DNA of 64,000 bases from Deltaproteobacteria bacterium. Lineage in GTDB: Bacteria > Desulfobacterota > Desulfomonilia > UBA1062. The translations under genes were made by a program, and so were the position numbers. Below, piece by piece: positions 55,670-64,000 of the stretch. A model generated the notes under the pieces. That model did no database searches and was not told where the DNA came from. It was given only the letters and a program-made list of their open reading frames with translations. Position 1 is the first letter of the stretch. Each line of letters begins with the position of its first letter. The DNA lies in assembly GCA_018436855.1 (NCBI GenBank), contig JAHDKO010000034.1, forward strand, positions 42,119-106,118, in the 5' to 3' direction.

Positions 55670-56833
55670 ATGAGCTTGAAAGACGTGATTCACGATATCG
55701 AAGGCTACCAGGACATTGCAAGCGAGATCGCTGTCCTGAAAAAATACGGATTCGATTACAGCGCACAGAGGGGACAGCTCGAGTCCATACTGGACATGCT
55801 CCACCCGAAAAAACTGAGGCTACGCATATCGGAGATCATCGAAGAGACCAGGTCCGCGAAAACCCTGCGTCTGGTCCCCGTACAAAGTTACCTGCCGCCG
55901 TTCCAGGCAGGCCAGTACATCAGCCTGGTGGTGGAAATCGGCGGCGTGGTCACGAGCAGGGACTACAGCATGTCTTCGCCTCCCAGCCAGATCGGTTACT
56001 ATGACGTCACGGTGCGCAGGGTGGGCGACGGGTTCGTGTCCGAGTATCTTCTGGACGAGGCCAAGCCGGGCGATGAATTCACGAGCAGCTCTCCCGCCGG
56101 GAATTTCTATTACAACCCGCTCATCCACGGCCGGGACCTCGTGTTCATCGCGGGCGGCAGCGGGATCACACCCTTCATGAGCATGATCCGCGAGGCCGCG
56201 GGCAGGGGGCTGGACCGGCGCATTCACCTCTTCTACGGCAGCCAGTCGCCGGACGATATCATCTTCGGGCAGGAGATCGAGGACCTTTCCCGCAGGCATT
56301 CCAACTTCACCTGGACCAGCGTGATTTCGGACCCGCCGCAAGGGTATCAGGGCCGAGCCGGGTTCATCTCGGCCGGTCTGATGGAGGAAGTGCTTGGCGA
56401 TCTCTCGGACAAAATGTTCTTTCTCTGCGGGCCGGAAGCCATGTACACCTTCTGCCGGAAGGAGCTCGCCAGCCTCGGTGTGCCCGGCAGGCGGATACGG
56501 ATCGAGATGTACGGGCCGCCGAAGAACATCACCGCATGCCAGGGGTGGCCGGAGTCTATCGATGCGGGCGCCACGGTGAGCGTCAGCATGAAAGGCGGAA
56601 AGACCATCACGGTGCGCAGCACCGAGCCCCTCATGAACTCCCTGGAGCGCAGCGGGATCGTCATCCCCTCCCTGTGCCGGTCGGGCGAGTGCAGCCTGTG
56701 CAGGACCAAGCTCCTCAAGGGCAAGGTGTTTCAGCCCGAAGGGGTCAAGCTCAGGAAGTCGGACCGGCAGTTCGGCTATATCCACCCCTGCATGGCATAC
56801 CCCATCAGTGATATAGAAATTCTGCTGCAGTGA
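55670..56833 (+). CDS. Flavin reductase with C-terminal 2Fe-2S ferredoxin domain
   Basis: 387 residues. A 45-residue N-terminal extension, then an FAD domain (AGQYISLVVEIGGVVTSRDYSMSSPP), an NAD(P) domain (FIAGGSGITPFMSMI, LCGPEAMY), and a plant-type 2Fe-2S domain (CRSGECSLC, with the fourth ligand in IHPCMAYP). It passes electrons from NAD(P)H to a partner, as in phenol hydroxylase reductases. Being adjacent to the CrtI-like flavoprotein suggests it supplies that enzyme, or a reductive step in the CoA island. Last gene before a polysaccharide locus. Confidence 0.87.
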   Translation: MSLKDVIHDIEGYQDIASEIAVLKKYGFDYSAQRGQLESILDMLHPKKLRLRISEIIEETRSAKTLRLVPVQSYLPPFQAGQYISLVVEIGGVVTSRDYSMSSPPSQIGYYDVTVRRVGDGFVSEYLLDEAKPGDEFTSSSPAGNFYYNPLIHGRDLVFIAGGSGITPFMSMIREAAGRGLDRRIHLFYGSQSPDDIIFGQEIEDLSRRHSNFTWTSVISDPPQGYQGRAGFISAGLMEEVLGDLSDKMFFLCGPEAMYTFCRKELASLGVPGRRIRIEMYGPPKNITACQGWPESIDAGATVSVSMKGGKTITVRSTEPLMNSLERSGIVIPSLCRSGECSLCRTKLLKGKVFQPEGVKLRKSDRQFGYIHPCMAYPISDIEILLQ

Positions 56834-57124
56834 TGTATTCAACATAAACCGGCGTTTCAGGCCGTTTGATGGGATCCCCGTGTAGAGGTTTCGTGCCCGC
56901 CCAGCTGATTATTTGCTTGATTATTCCCTGGTTTCAGGGGTAGCCTCCACGCCCAAGGAATTGATCATACATGAGGTTTCACCCCTCCCTCGGGCTTGAT
57001 TTGTCTCCTTGTATGATATATGTCATTCCCAGCTTTGCTGGAAATAAATTTACAATTGATGGGCAGTACAACACCGTGAACTCACCTGCACTGGCGGAGC
57101 CTTGTCAAAAATCGAGGAGGAAAA
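56834..57124. other. Intergenic region
   Basis: 291 bases separating the CoA island from the second polysaccharide locus. It contains the dRS3-like hairpin at 57025-57045 and an AAATTTAC/AT-rich stretch that could be the promoter. No gene recognised. Confidence 0.5.
57025..57045. repeat. Short hairpin ATTCCCAGC-TTT-GCTGGAAAT
   Basis: Nine-base-pair stem with one mismatch and a three-base loop, preceded by GTC. It resembles the widespread GTCATTCCC-N-GGGAAT bacterial dispersed repeats (ATTCCC-N8-GGGAAT group), here degenerate. No second copy was seen in the window. Confidence 0.4.
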
Positions 57125-58285
57125 ATGGCGATACAGTTCATCGACTTGCGGGCGCAGCAGCAGAGAATTCTTGCCGCGGTTCAGGAGAATATCAGCCGTG
57201 TCCTCGCACATGGTCAATACATCATGGGCCCCGAGATCAAGGAGCTGGAACAAAGGCTGGCCGGCTATGCGGGCGCCAGGCATGCGGTTTCGTGCTCATC
57301 AGGGACCGACGCGCTCCTCATGGCGCTTATGGCATACGGCGTGGGCCCGGGCGACGCGATTTTCACAAGCCCCTTTACCTTTGTGGCCACGGCAGAGGTG
57401 ATCTCGCTGCTCGGTGCGACCCCAGTGTTCGTAGACATCGAGCCGGACACCTTCAACATCGATCCCACCCTGCTCGAAAAGGCCGTAACCGCTCTGGAGA
57501 ACAAAGACCCGGAGATTCACCCCCTGCCCCAGGGGTTCGAGGGCTTGAGGCCGCGCGGCATCATCCCGGTCGACCTGTTCGGCCAGCCGGCGGATTACGA
57601 CCGGATCAATGCCCTGGCAGCAAAAAAGGGCCTGTTCGTCATCGAGGACGCGGCCCAGTCGTTTGGAGCCGAGTATAAGAGAAAGAAGGCGTGCGCCCTG
57701 GCGGATGTGGCGGCCACGTCGTTCTTTCCGGCCAAGCCGCTTGGCTGCTATGGAGACGGCGGCATGGTCTTCACCGATGATGACGCCCTCTATGCAAAGA
57801 TGGCCTCGGTGAGGGTGCACGGAAAAGGCTCGGACAAGTACGACAACATCCGGGTCGGGATCAACGGCAGGTGCGACACCCTGCAGGCAGCGATCCTGCT
57901 GGCCAAGTTCGAGATCTTTCCGGAAGAGATGAATATGAGGCAGGATGTGGCGAACCGCTATACGAATCTCCTGAACGATAATCCGTACATCCAGACACCG
58001 CTCGTCAGAGAAGGCTCGCTGAGCGCATGGGCACAGTATTCGCTGGTGAGCGGGAAAAAAGACGAGATCCTCGGTGCTTTGAAGAAAGAGGGAATACCAA
58101 CTGCCATATATTATCCCAGGCCGCTCCATCTCCAGGGGGCCTACGCCTATCTGGGTCATAAACCAGGCGATTATCCCGTTTCCGAAGACAAGGCAGGCAA
58201 GATCTTTTCACTTCCCATGCACCCGTATCTCACCGAAACAGAGCAGCGGCAGATAACCGAGGTGATCCTGGGCGCGGTCTCATGA
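57125..58285 (+). CDS. DegT/DnrJ/EryC1/StrS aminotransferase (WbpE/WlbC-like)
   Basis: 386 residues. PLP enzyme that adds an amino group to a keto-nucleotide sugar. FIDLRAQQQRI, CSSGTDALLMAL, SPFTFVATAEVI, the acidic PLP partner in IEDAAQSFGAEY, and the Schiff-base Lys in SFFPAKPLGCYGDGG. With the dehydrogenase-acetyltransferase fusion next door it fits the UDP-diacetamido-hexuronic acid pathway. A GAGGAGG site precedes the ATG. Confidence 0.87.
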   Translation: MAIQFIDLRAQQQRILAAVQENISRVLAHGQYIMGPEIKELEQRLAGYAGARHAVSCSSGTDALLMALMAYGVGPGDAIFTSPFTFVATAEVISLLGATPVFVDIEPDTFNIDPTLLEKAVTALENKDPEIHPLPQGFEGLRPRGIIPVDLFGQPADYDRINALAAKKGLFVIEDAAQSFGAEYKRKKACALADVAATSFFPAKPLGCYGDGGMVFTDDDALYAKMASVRVHGKGSDKYDNIRVGINGRCDTLQAAILLAKFEIFPEEMNMRQDVANRYTNLLNDNPYIQTPLVREGSLSAWAQYSLVSGKKDEILGALKKEGIPTAIYYPRPLHLQGAYAYLGHKPGDYPVSEDKAGKIFSLPMHPYLTETEQRQITEVILGAVS

Positions 58286-58358
58286 TTGTGACACCTGTAT
58301 TGCAGCTTTATAATCTACGTATATTCCATAGTGTTGACCAACGGGCAGGAGACAAGAA

Positions 58359-59930
58359 ATGAAAAACAGTACACCCCGTATTGCGGTGGTCGGTGCAGGA
58401 TACTGGGGAAAGAACCTGATCAGGAATTACGCCGAGTTGGGATCTCTTTGCGCCATTTGCGACAGCAACGGCAAGGCGCTGAAATCCTTTACAGACGCCT
58501 ATCCCGGCGTGGCGTGCATCACCAGTTTCCAGGAGCTCGTACGCAGTAAAGATATCGATGCCGTAGCCATCGCCGCGCCTGCCGAGATGCACTTCTCTCT
58601 GGCGCGTGAGGCCCTGCTCTCGGGCAAGGATGTGTTCGTGGAGAAGCCTCTTGCGCTGAGCCTGTCCGATGCTCATGAGCTCAAAGATATCGCTGATAAG
58701 CATGATCGCATCCTCATGGTGGGGCATCTCCTGCAGTACCATTCCGCTTTTATAAGGCTCAAGGAGCTTATCCGCAAAGGCGAGCTGGGACGGATCCACT
58801 ACATCTACTCGAACCGCCTGAGCTTCGGCAAGATCAGGCGGGAAGAAGATATCCTCTGGAGCTTCGCTCCCCACGACATCTCCATGATCCTCTGCCTGGC
58901 ACAGGAGGACCCCGAGTATGTGATGGCCACGGGCGGTAATTACCTCCACAAAAAGATCGCGGACGTCACCACCACCCATCTGGAGTTTCCGAGCGGGCTG
59001 AAGGCCCACGTGTTCGTCTCATGGCTCCATCCCTTCAAGGAGCAGACGCTCGTGGTGGTGGGGGAACGGAACATGGCCGTGTTCAGGGACACGGTGCCCT
59101 GGTCTGAGAAGCTCCTGCTCTATCCCCACAACATCTCTTGGCACAACGGTTTCCCCGTTCCTGACAAGAAAGAAGCCGTGCAGGTAGAGGTGGAGCAGAG
59201 CGAACCCCTGAAGGCCGAGTGCTCTCATTTTATCGAGTGTATCACAAGCCGCAAAGCCCCTGTCACCCATGCCCAGGAAGGAATCAATGTCCTGAGGATT
59301 CTGAAAGCGAGCCAGGACTCTCTTCTCAGCAACGGTAAAAAGATATCCCTGAAGGACATGTTCAAGAAGCAGGATATTTTCTCTGCCCATGAGACGAGTT
59401 GCATCGATGAGGGAGTGACCATCGGCACCGGCACGAAGATCTGGCACTTCAGCCATGTATTGAAGGGCTCGAAGATCGGCAAGAAATGCAGTATCGGCCA
59501 GAATGTTGTAATTGGCCCTGATGCGATCATCGGAGACGGCTGCAAGATCCAGAACAATGTCTCAGTCTACAAAGGCGTCACCCTGGATGACAACGTATTC
59601 TGCGGCCCGTCCATGGTATTCACCAACGTGTTCAATCCCCGCGCCCACATCCCCAGGATGGACGAGATGCGGCCCACCCTAGTGAAGACAGGAGCCACCA
59701 TCGGAGCCAACGCAACAGTAGTCTGCGGCTATACCATTGGCGCCTATGCATTCATCGGAGCAGGGGCGGTGCTTACCAGAGGAGCCCCTGATCATGCCCT
59801 TATGGTGGGCAATCCTGCGAAACAGATCGGCTGGATGTGCGAATGCGGAAACAGGCTCGACGGCAATCTCGCTTGCTCGCATTGCGGAAAGAGATATGAG
59901 CATTCGGGCGAGGGGCTGGTGCTGGTTTAA
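58359..59930 (+). CDS. Gfo/Idh dehydrogenase fused to left-handed beta-helix acetyltransferase (WlbA-WlbB)
   Basis: 523 residues. Residues 1-345 form a Gfo/Idh/MocA NAD oxidoreductase (VVGAGYWGKNLIRNY, AIAAPAEMHF, VEKPLALS). Residues 350-485 are hexapeptide repeats of an acyltransferase (IDEGVTIGTGTKIWHFSHV, IGQNVVIGPDAIIG, VGNPAKQIGWM). A four-Cys tail (CECGNRL, then CSHCGKRY) follows. In other bacteria WbpB/WlbA and WbpD/WlbB are separate. Together with the aminotransferase it covers C3 oxidation, amination and acetylation of UDP-GlcNAcA. The 6-dehydrogenase (WbpA) is not in the window. Confidence 0.85.
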   Translation: MKNSTPRIAVVGAGYWGKNLIRNYAELGSLCAICDSNGKALKSFTDAYPGVACITSFQELVRSKDIDAVAIAAPAEMHFSLAREALLSGKDVFVEKPLALSLSDAHELKDIADKHDRILMVGHLLQYHSAFIRLKELIRKGELGRIHYIYSNRLSFGKIRREEDILWSFAPHDISMILCLAQEDPEYVMATGGNYLHKKIADVTTTHLEFPSGLKAHVFVSWLHPFKEQTLVVVGERNMAVFRDTVPWSEKLLLYPHNISWHNGFPVPDKKEAVQVEVEQSEPLKAECSHFIECITSRKAPVTHAQEGINVLRILKASQDSLLSNGKKISLKDMFKKQDIFSAHETSCIDEGVTIGTGTKIWHFSHVLKGSKIGKKCSIGQNVVIGPDAIIGDGCKIQNNVSVYKGVTLDDNVFCGPSMVFTNVFNPRAHIPRMDEMRPTLVKTGATIGANATVVCGYTIGAYAFIGAGAVLTRGAPDHALMVGNPAKQIGWMCECGNRLDGNLACSHCGKRYEHSGEGLVLV

Positions 59931-60078
59931 TATTGGATAGAATTTCAACAAGGTTGGAAGTAGGTGTATATTCGATTAATAAGAGCTTGTATCAGGTGAT
60001 GACTAGTGAATAATTGAGATGATGAGGGCGCATCATTACATATTTTCGACGATTGTCTAAAGGAATGAAGAGGTGCAT

Positions 60079-60897
60079 ATGGAAAATACCACTCTAAATA
60101 GATCTTATCAAGATGATGGTATCGATCTTTACGATCTATGGCTTATTTTGAAGAAAAAGAAGACAATGATTTTCATCATCGTTATTGCAGCATTATTATT
60201 ATCAATGACATATGCATCCTTATCTCCGAAAGTCTACCGAGTCTCTAATACAATGATCATAAATCAAATATACTACAAGGATGAGGTGGAATTCATCATG
60301 GAGGGTGAGATCATCGCGGCCGTTACCAACCTCGAAATGCTTCTGAGTCTAAACAAAGAGATGGCTGCGCAATTATTGAGTATGCAAGTGAATGACTTGG
60401 ATGAAATCCAAAATATTAAGGCTTCAGAAATCAAAGGATCGAAAATGATGAGGGTTGATATCGGAACCTATGACAAGACAGTGGGTATCGCACTCATGGA
60501 AGCATTACCGAGATACATACAGTCGACCCCAATTATAGCGAATAAATTAAATATGCGGGTTGAGGTAATGGCAAAGAGCAGGGAGGATCTGGAGGCAATT
60601 ATCAACAACCCTATGAGAGAGATGAAGTTATCTACCAATACGGTTGTGTATGTACCCTCCATAGATCTCTTTATACTCCGAGAAAAATATAACCATATGA
60701 TTATGATGATAGAGAAGATAAAAAAAGGGGAACTTGTTTCTCTTGCCTGGAAAACCGAGCCTCCTGCGACACATTATGGACCCAAGATGTCTACGAGCAT
60801 AATTTTAGGTTTTGTGCTGGGCCTCTTTCTCGGAATAGTGGTTGCCCTCTTTATGGAATGGTCGGACAATGCCCGACGAACTAGAGGGTTTAAGTAA
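60079..60897 (+). CDS. Chain-length determinant protein (Wzz-type)
   Basis: 272 residues. Two membrane helices (FIIVIAALLLSMTYASL near 35 and SIILGFVLGLFLGIVVALFM near the C terminus) bracket a periplasmic, charged domain. DLYDLWLILKKKKT at the N terminus is typical of Wzz. Sets polysaccharide chain length with Wzy. Start ATG 60079 with GAAGAGG; a GTG at 60073 is an alternative. DNA is much more AT-rich than upstream. Confidence 0.82.
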   Translation: MENTTLNRSYQDDGIDLYDLWLILKKKKTMIFIIVIAALLLSMTYASLSPKVYRVSNTMIINQIYYKDEVEFIMEGEIIAAVTNLEMLLSLNKEMAAQLLSMQVNDLDEIQNIKASEIKGSKMMRVDIGTYDKTVGIALMEALPRYIQSTPIIANKLNMRVEVMAKSREDLEAIINNPMREMKLSTNTVVYVPSIDLFILREKYNHMIMMIEKIKKGELVSLAWKTEPPATHYGPKMSTSIILGFVLGLFLGIVVALFMEWSDNARRTRGFK

Positions 60898-61227
60898 TAT
60901 ACAAATAGGGACATCTTATTGAGGAATAATCGATAGGCTCCATAGTTTTCCTAAAAAATACTTTCTCTCAGCTTTTAGCCTGATTATCAGTGAAATCGGA
61001 GTGCTTTAAAAGATAAATATAAACAAATAAAGACTGGGATCAATAGTATGAGATTAGGAGTGCCTACGTGTCTCTCTACTCTATAGGTATGTATAGAAGT
61101 ATCAAATGTCCAGAGCATGAAGCGCGTTAACATTGGAAGTTTTGATATTTAATCCATAGGCAGTGCCTTTCTGGTCCCAATAAAACCCACTAAGATCGAT
61201 TACGTTAGGTCATCATTAATTATAATT
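60898..61227. other. AT-rich intergenic region
   Basis: 330 bases without a recognisable gene, between wzz and the flippase. AT-rich, no clear hairpin terminator, no ops/JUMPstart-like element. Probably holds a promoter, but none stands out. Confidence 0.45.
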
Positions 61228-62544
61228 GTGCTGAAAAATTTTTTACATGCTGGATTTGGAGGGGGAATAAGCCAGCTTATATCTTTTTTTTCGCTTCCAT
61301 TAATTGCACGAATTTATTCACCAACTACCTATGCGACATGGGCAATAGTAATGGCAACGGCAGGAATTTTGGGTACCATAGCCTGTTTTCGCTATGAGTT
61401 AGCTATTGTTACTTCGAATGATGAGAATGATGCCAGTTCAATTTTGTGGGGTTGTATCACATTATCATTGTTAATAAGTATAATAATTTTCACAAGCTTT
61501 TACATACTATCAAAGGAAAATTATATCCATCAGGATAGTATTCATTTAAATGTATTCCATCATTCCATCTTCATTTCTTTAATTGCGGCATTAATGAGTA
61601 TAGGCTCTACCCTACAGTACTGGAATACGCGTCATAAGCTTTTCTTTCATAATTCAATTGCACTCGTTGCATCGTCCAGTATCACTGTTGCCGTTCAATT
61701 GTTATGGGCGTTGAAAATTTCTCCAACAGCAGATGGCCTTTTGCTTGGTAGCGTTTGTGGTTTGTTAGCGGCGATCTTATTTCGATTGGGTGCAATACTT
61801 TTTACAAATAAAAGCCCTATATTGAGTTGGGAAGTTATTAATCACATTCTTGACCGTATGAAAGAAAATAGCAGGTTTCTTAAATACTCAACACCCTACG
61901 CATTGTTTGGCGTTGTTAGGGATAGAGCGACTATTCTCGTAATGGAGATATATTTGCCAATGCAAATTGTCGGTTTATATGCACTTGCTTATAGAGTTAT
62001 GAATTTTCCTGTGACTCTTGTAAGTAATGCTATAAGGCCGGTTTTTTTTCAGGCCTGTTCATCACAAGGTGTCAAGGCGATAGAGCCTCAATTGAACAGG
62101 ATAATGAAATGGCTTGTCATTCTAGCAATGCCTTGTGTCGTTTTCTATTTTTATTTTGCCGACGAGATATTTATGTTATTTTTTGGTTCAAAATGGCAAG
62201 GTGCAGGTAATATCGGCAAGATTCTTATATTTCCTATGGTTACATTTTTATTAGTGAATTGGATGGATCGAATTATGGATGTACTGGGAGAGCAGCGGTT
62301 GACTTTATTATTGGAAACTATTTTTTCGTCACTCTCTTTATTAGGTTTACTAGTAGGATTTCTTCTGGGATTAGGTTTGATTAGAGCATTAATAATTCAA
62401 TGTAGCATTCTTGTACTATATAATATTACCTATCTAATAATTGCCTTTGATAGAGCTGGTTATGATAGAAGAAGACCATTTAAACTAATGCCACTGGCTT
62501 TTGTAATTACAATCATAACGACGCTTGTTATTGAAATTATTTAA
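61228..62544 (+). CDS. Polysaccharide flippase (Wzx, MATE/MVF-like)
   Basis: 438 residues, about 12 membrane helices. N terminus FLHAGFGGGISQLISFFSLPLIARIYSPTTYATWA matches the PST/Wzx family, with the Arg-rich loop KENSRFLKYSTPYALFGVVRDR. Flips undecaprenyl-linked repeat units to the periplasm. GTG start without a strong ribosome site. Confidence 0.85.
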   Translation: MLKNFLHAGFGGGISQLISFFSLPLIARIYSPTTYATWAIVMATAGILGTIACFRYELAIVTSNDENDASSILWGCITLSLLISIIIFTSFYILSKENYIHQDSIHLNVFHHSIFISLIAALMSIGSTLQYWNTRHKLFFHNSIALVASSSITVAVQLLWALKISPTADGLLLGSVCGLLAAILFRLGAILFTNKSPILSWEVINHILDRMKENSRFLKYSTPYALFGVVRDRATILVMEIYLPMQIVGLYALAYRVMNFPVTLVSNAIRPVFFQACSSQGVKAIEPQLNRIMKWLVILAMPCVVFYFYFADEIFMLFFGSKWQGAGNIGKILIFPMVTFLLVNWMDRIMDVLGEQRLTLLLETIFSSLSLLGLLVGFLLGLGLIRALIIQCSILVLYNITYLIIAFDRAGYDRRRPFKLMPLAFVITIITTLVIEII

Positions 62545-62586
62545 GGTATATATTTTACATAAAGAAAACCAGCAAATAAACCAAGC

Positions 62587-63900
62587 ATGTCACGTAATAA
62601 AATATCTGAAATTATACTGGGCCTTATAATCGCTTTAATAACCTATGTAGCCTTTTTATATATTTATAAGAATTCAATTTCGCCAACACATTTGTATTTA
62701 GGATATAATTATAGAGATTTATCGTTAGGAGTTCACTGCATATGTGTTGGTTTTTTATTATTCCCTCTTTTATGGATACAGATAAAACCTAGAAGACCGT
62801 CTGATGTAGCTATTTGGCTATTATATATGTTCTCATATGCACCAACAACTTTTGTCAGTTTTCATGTTTTGCAAGATCCTTTTCCAGACGCGTTGTTTTT
62901 ACTAATGGCCTTACTATTAGCTCTCATTCTTATTGAACTATCCAGACATCACCGGATCAAGTTGAGCTTCCCTTTAGGTAGACCTTTGTTTATACCATTG
63001 GATGCAATTTTTTTAATATTATCGATTATACTATGCGTATATATTTTCTATCTAATAGGATATAATTTTAACCTTGATTTCGAACATGCTTATGTGAGGC
63101 GCCTTGCGATTAGGGAATCTTCCTCGTTAATTTCTGGTTATGTTCTTGCTTTTGGAAGGTCAGTTATCATAATCTTCTCTGTTTATATGCTGCTAGTTAA
63201 AAAATCGAAGCTTGCCTTTATTACTATAATTATCTTGTCAATAGGAATATATTCTTATGATGGAACGAAGAATGCTTTAATTTTACCACTATTTTTGGTA
63301 TTGATATTTATTCTGCTGGTTCAAAAAAGGAGTAATATAGCAATAAACATAATTCTTTTGTTTATGGTACTCGCATCAATTGTGGAGTTCGCTTATATTC
63401 ATACAGACATAATCAGTACATACTTGACTCGAAGAATATTTGCAGTTCCCGGAATATTAAACTCCTTTTTCTGGGAGTATTATTCAAATCATGAAAAAGT
63501 AATGATGGCCGATTCAGTGGGAAGGTATTTTATCAATGCTTCAAATATAATTTCTCCTACATATACAATTGGGTATGAATATCTTAATAATATAAAAAGC
63601 AATGCTAATACAGGAATCTGGATGGGGAGTTACGCTCATTTTGGATTAATTGGCATCCTTTCTCTATCAATGGTTGCTGGTTTTATCCTTGGACTGGTGG
63701 ATAATTTAACAAAAGTGAATTTTGCTGTTCTTGGTTATCTGGTTTGCGCATACATTGGGATTTTGTGGTCTGAACAAATGCTTCATACTTCTATGCTAAC
63801 AGGCGGAATATTTTACATACTTATATCTTTAATTGTATATTGCAATCCTAATATTATGAACTCAAGTTTCGCACCCCTTAATCCTGAGATGGGGGCATAG
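62587..63900 (+). CDS. O-antigen polymerase-like membrane protein (Wzy)
   Basis: 437 residues with 10-12 membrane helices and a large periplasmic loop near residues 290-350 (RRIFAVPGILNSFFWEYYSN, IGYEYLNNI). Size, topology and the position after Wzx and Wzz suggest polymerase. Primary sequence is not conserved in Wzy, so this is inferred from context. Strongly AT-rich. Confidence 0.7.
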   Translation: MSRNKISEIILGLIIALITYVAFLYIYKNSISPTHLYLGYNYRDLSLGVHCICVGFLLFPLLWIQIKPRRPSDVAIWLLYMFSYAPTTFVSFHVLQDPFPDALFLLMALLLALILIELSRHHRIKLSFPLGRPLFIPLDAIFLILSIILCVYIFYLIGYNFNLDFEHAYVRRLAIRESSSLISGYVLAFGRSVIIIFSVYMLLVKKSKLAFITIIILSIGIYSYDGTKNALILPLFLVLIFILLVQKRSNIAINIILLFMVLASIVEFAYIHTDIISTYLTRRIFAVPGILNSFFWEYYSNHEKVMMADSVGRYFINASNIISPTYTIGYEYLNNIKSNANTGIWMGSYAHFGLIGILSLSMVAGFILGLVDNLTKVNFAVLGYLVCAYIGILWSEQMLHTSMLTGGIFYILISLIVYCNPNIMNSSFAPLNPEMGA

Positions 63901-63999
63901 AGCCTGATCGATCGAGTCGATGAAAGGGGACAAATCGTCTTCGATTTTCAAGAGCGCGAAGATGCACTTGAGTGAATGCTTGAACAGGCCTTTGAAGAA
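63862..63999 (-). CDS. C-terminal end of an unrecognised minus-strand ORF
   Basis: 45 residues, entering from beyond the window end and stopping at 63862-63864: FFKGLFKHSLKCIFALLKIE and DDLSPFIDSIDQAL. Its 3' end overlaps the polymerase gene by 39 bases. Base composition is again near 50 percent GC. A plus-strand frame also opens at ATG 63919. Which is real cannot be decided here; a transposase tail is possible. Confidence 0.3.
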   Translation of the reverse strand, partial: FFKGLFKHSLKCIFALLKIEDDLSPFIDSIDQALCPHLRIKGCET

Positions 64000-64000
64000 C

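Noticed and set aside
54142..55671. 509-codon minus-strand frame opposite the CrtI-like gene
   Set aside because: High-GC shadow; the plus strand has the FAD motif and a good ribosome site.
1..64000. CRISPR arrays, tRNA or rRNA genes, prophage, complete insertion sequences
   Set aside because: None seen: no regularly spaced repeats, cloverleaf segments, integrase or complete transposase genes were recognised by eye.

Overview
The window looks like a chromosome segment from a Gram-negative, probably anaerobic bacterium of the Desulfobacterota (old Deltaproteobacteria) type. This placement is inferred from gene content and GC-rich codon use: LPS and lipoprotein genes (lnt, lpxH), an hrcA-grpE-dnaK operon with a CIRCE-like operator, a large CoA-thioester gene set, and class II FBP aldolase next to FBPase. 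No rRNA, tRNA, CRISPR array, prophage or complete insertion sequence was seen.

Layout. 1-22.6 kb is mostly housekeeping: lnt (5' end cut off), prfB with a programmed +1 frameshift, a nitroreductase, a TraB-like membrane protein, an unrecognised 116-aa gene behind a sigma-54-like promoter, an orphan receiver protein, lpxH, an M23 peptidase, a slipin, an rRNA methyltransferase, a cyclic-nucleotide-binding protein, wecB, a SPOR protein, argS, hrcA-grpE-dnaK, an FmdB-type protein, rpoZ-dnaJ, and fba-fbp. 22.7-29.1 kb is a complete trpEGDCFBA operon whose genes are overlapping or nearly so. A legible attenuator precedes it: promoter, leader peptide with three consecutive Trp codons, antiterminator and terminator.

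29.2-46.6 kb is a surface-polysaccharide region. Read on the minus strand it runs glycosyltransferase, Wzm, Wzt, four glycosyltransferases, methyltransferase, two AsnB-type amidotransferases, glycosyltransferase. Three of the glycosyltransferases are tandem duplicates, and two share a 324-bp nearly identical tract. A sulfatase-fold membrane transferase and a DUF422-like membrane protein sit at its end.

47.2-56.8 kb is a plus-strand island of CoA metabolism interrupted by one minus-strand phosphoesterase. It holds a family III CoA-transferase, an HMG-CoA-synthase-like protein fused to a DUF35 zinc-ribbon/OB domain, an SCP2-type thiolase, two MaoC-fold proteins (one without the catalytic His), an HSD17B4-like SDR, a CrtI/RetSat-like flavoprotein, and a flavin/2Fe-2S reductase. 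The HMGCS-DUF35-thiolase set resembles the archaeal thiolase/HMGCS/DUF35 channelling complex and the BbsAB-type thiolases. The whole set reads as an uncharacterised acyl-CoA pathway and is the best candidate here for an undescribed system.

57.1-63.9 kb is a second polysaccharide locus: a DegT aminotransferase, a dehydrogenase-acetyltransferase fusion for a diacetamido-uronic acid sugar, Wzz, a Wzx flippase and a Wzy-like polymerase. From about 59.93 kb the DNA turns strongly AT-rich, suggesting horizontal acquisition.
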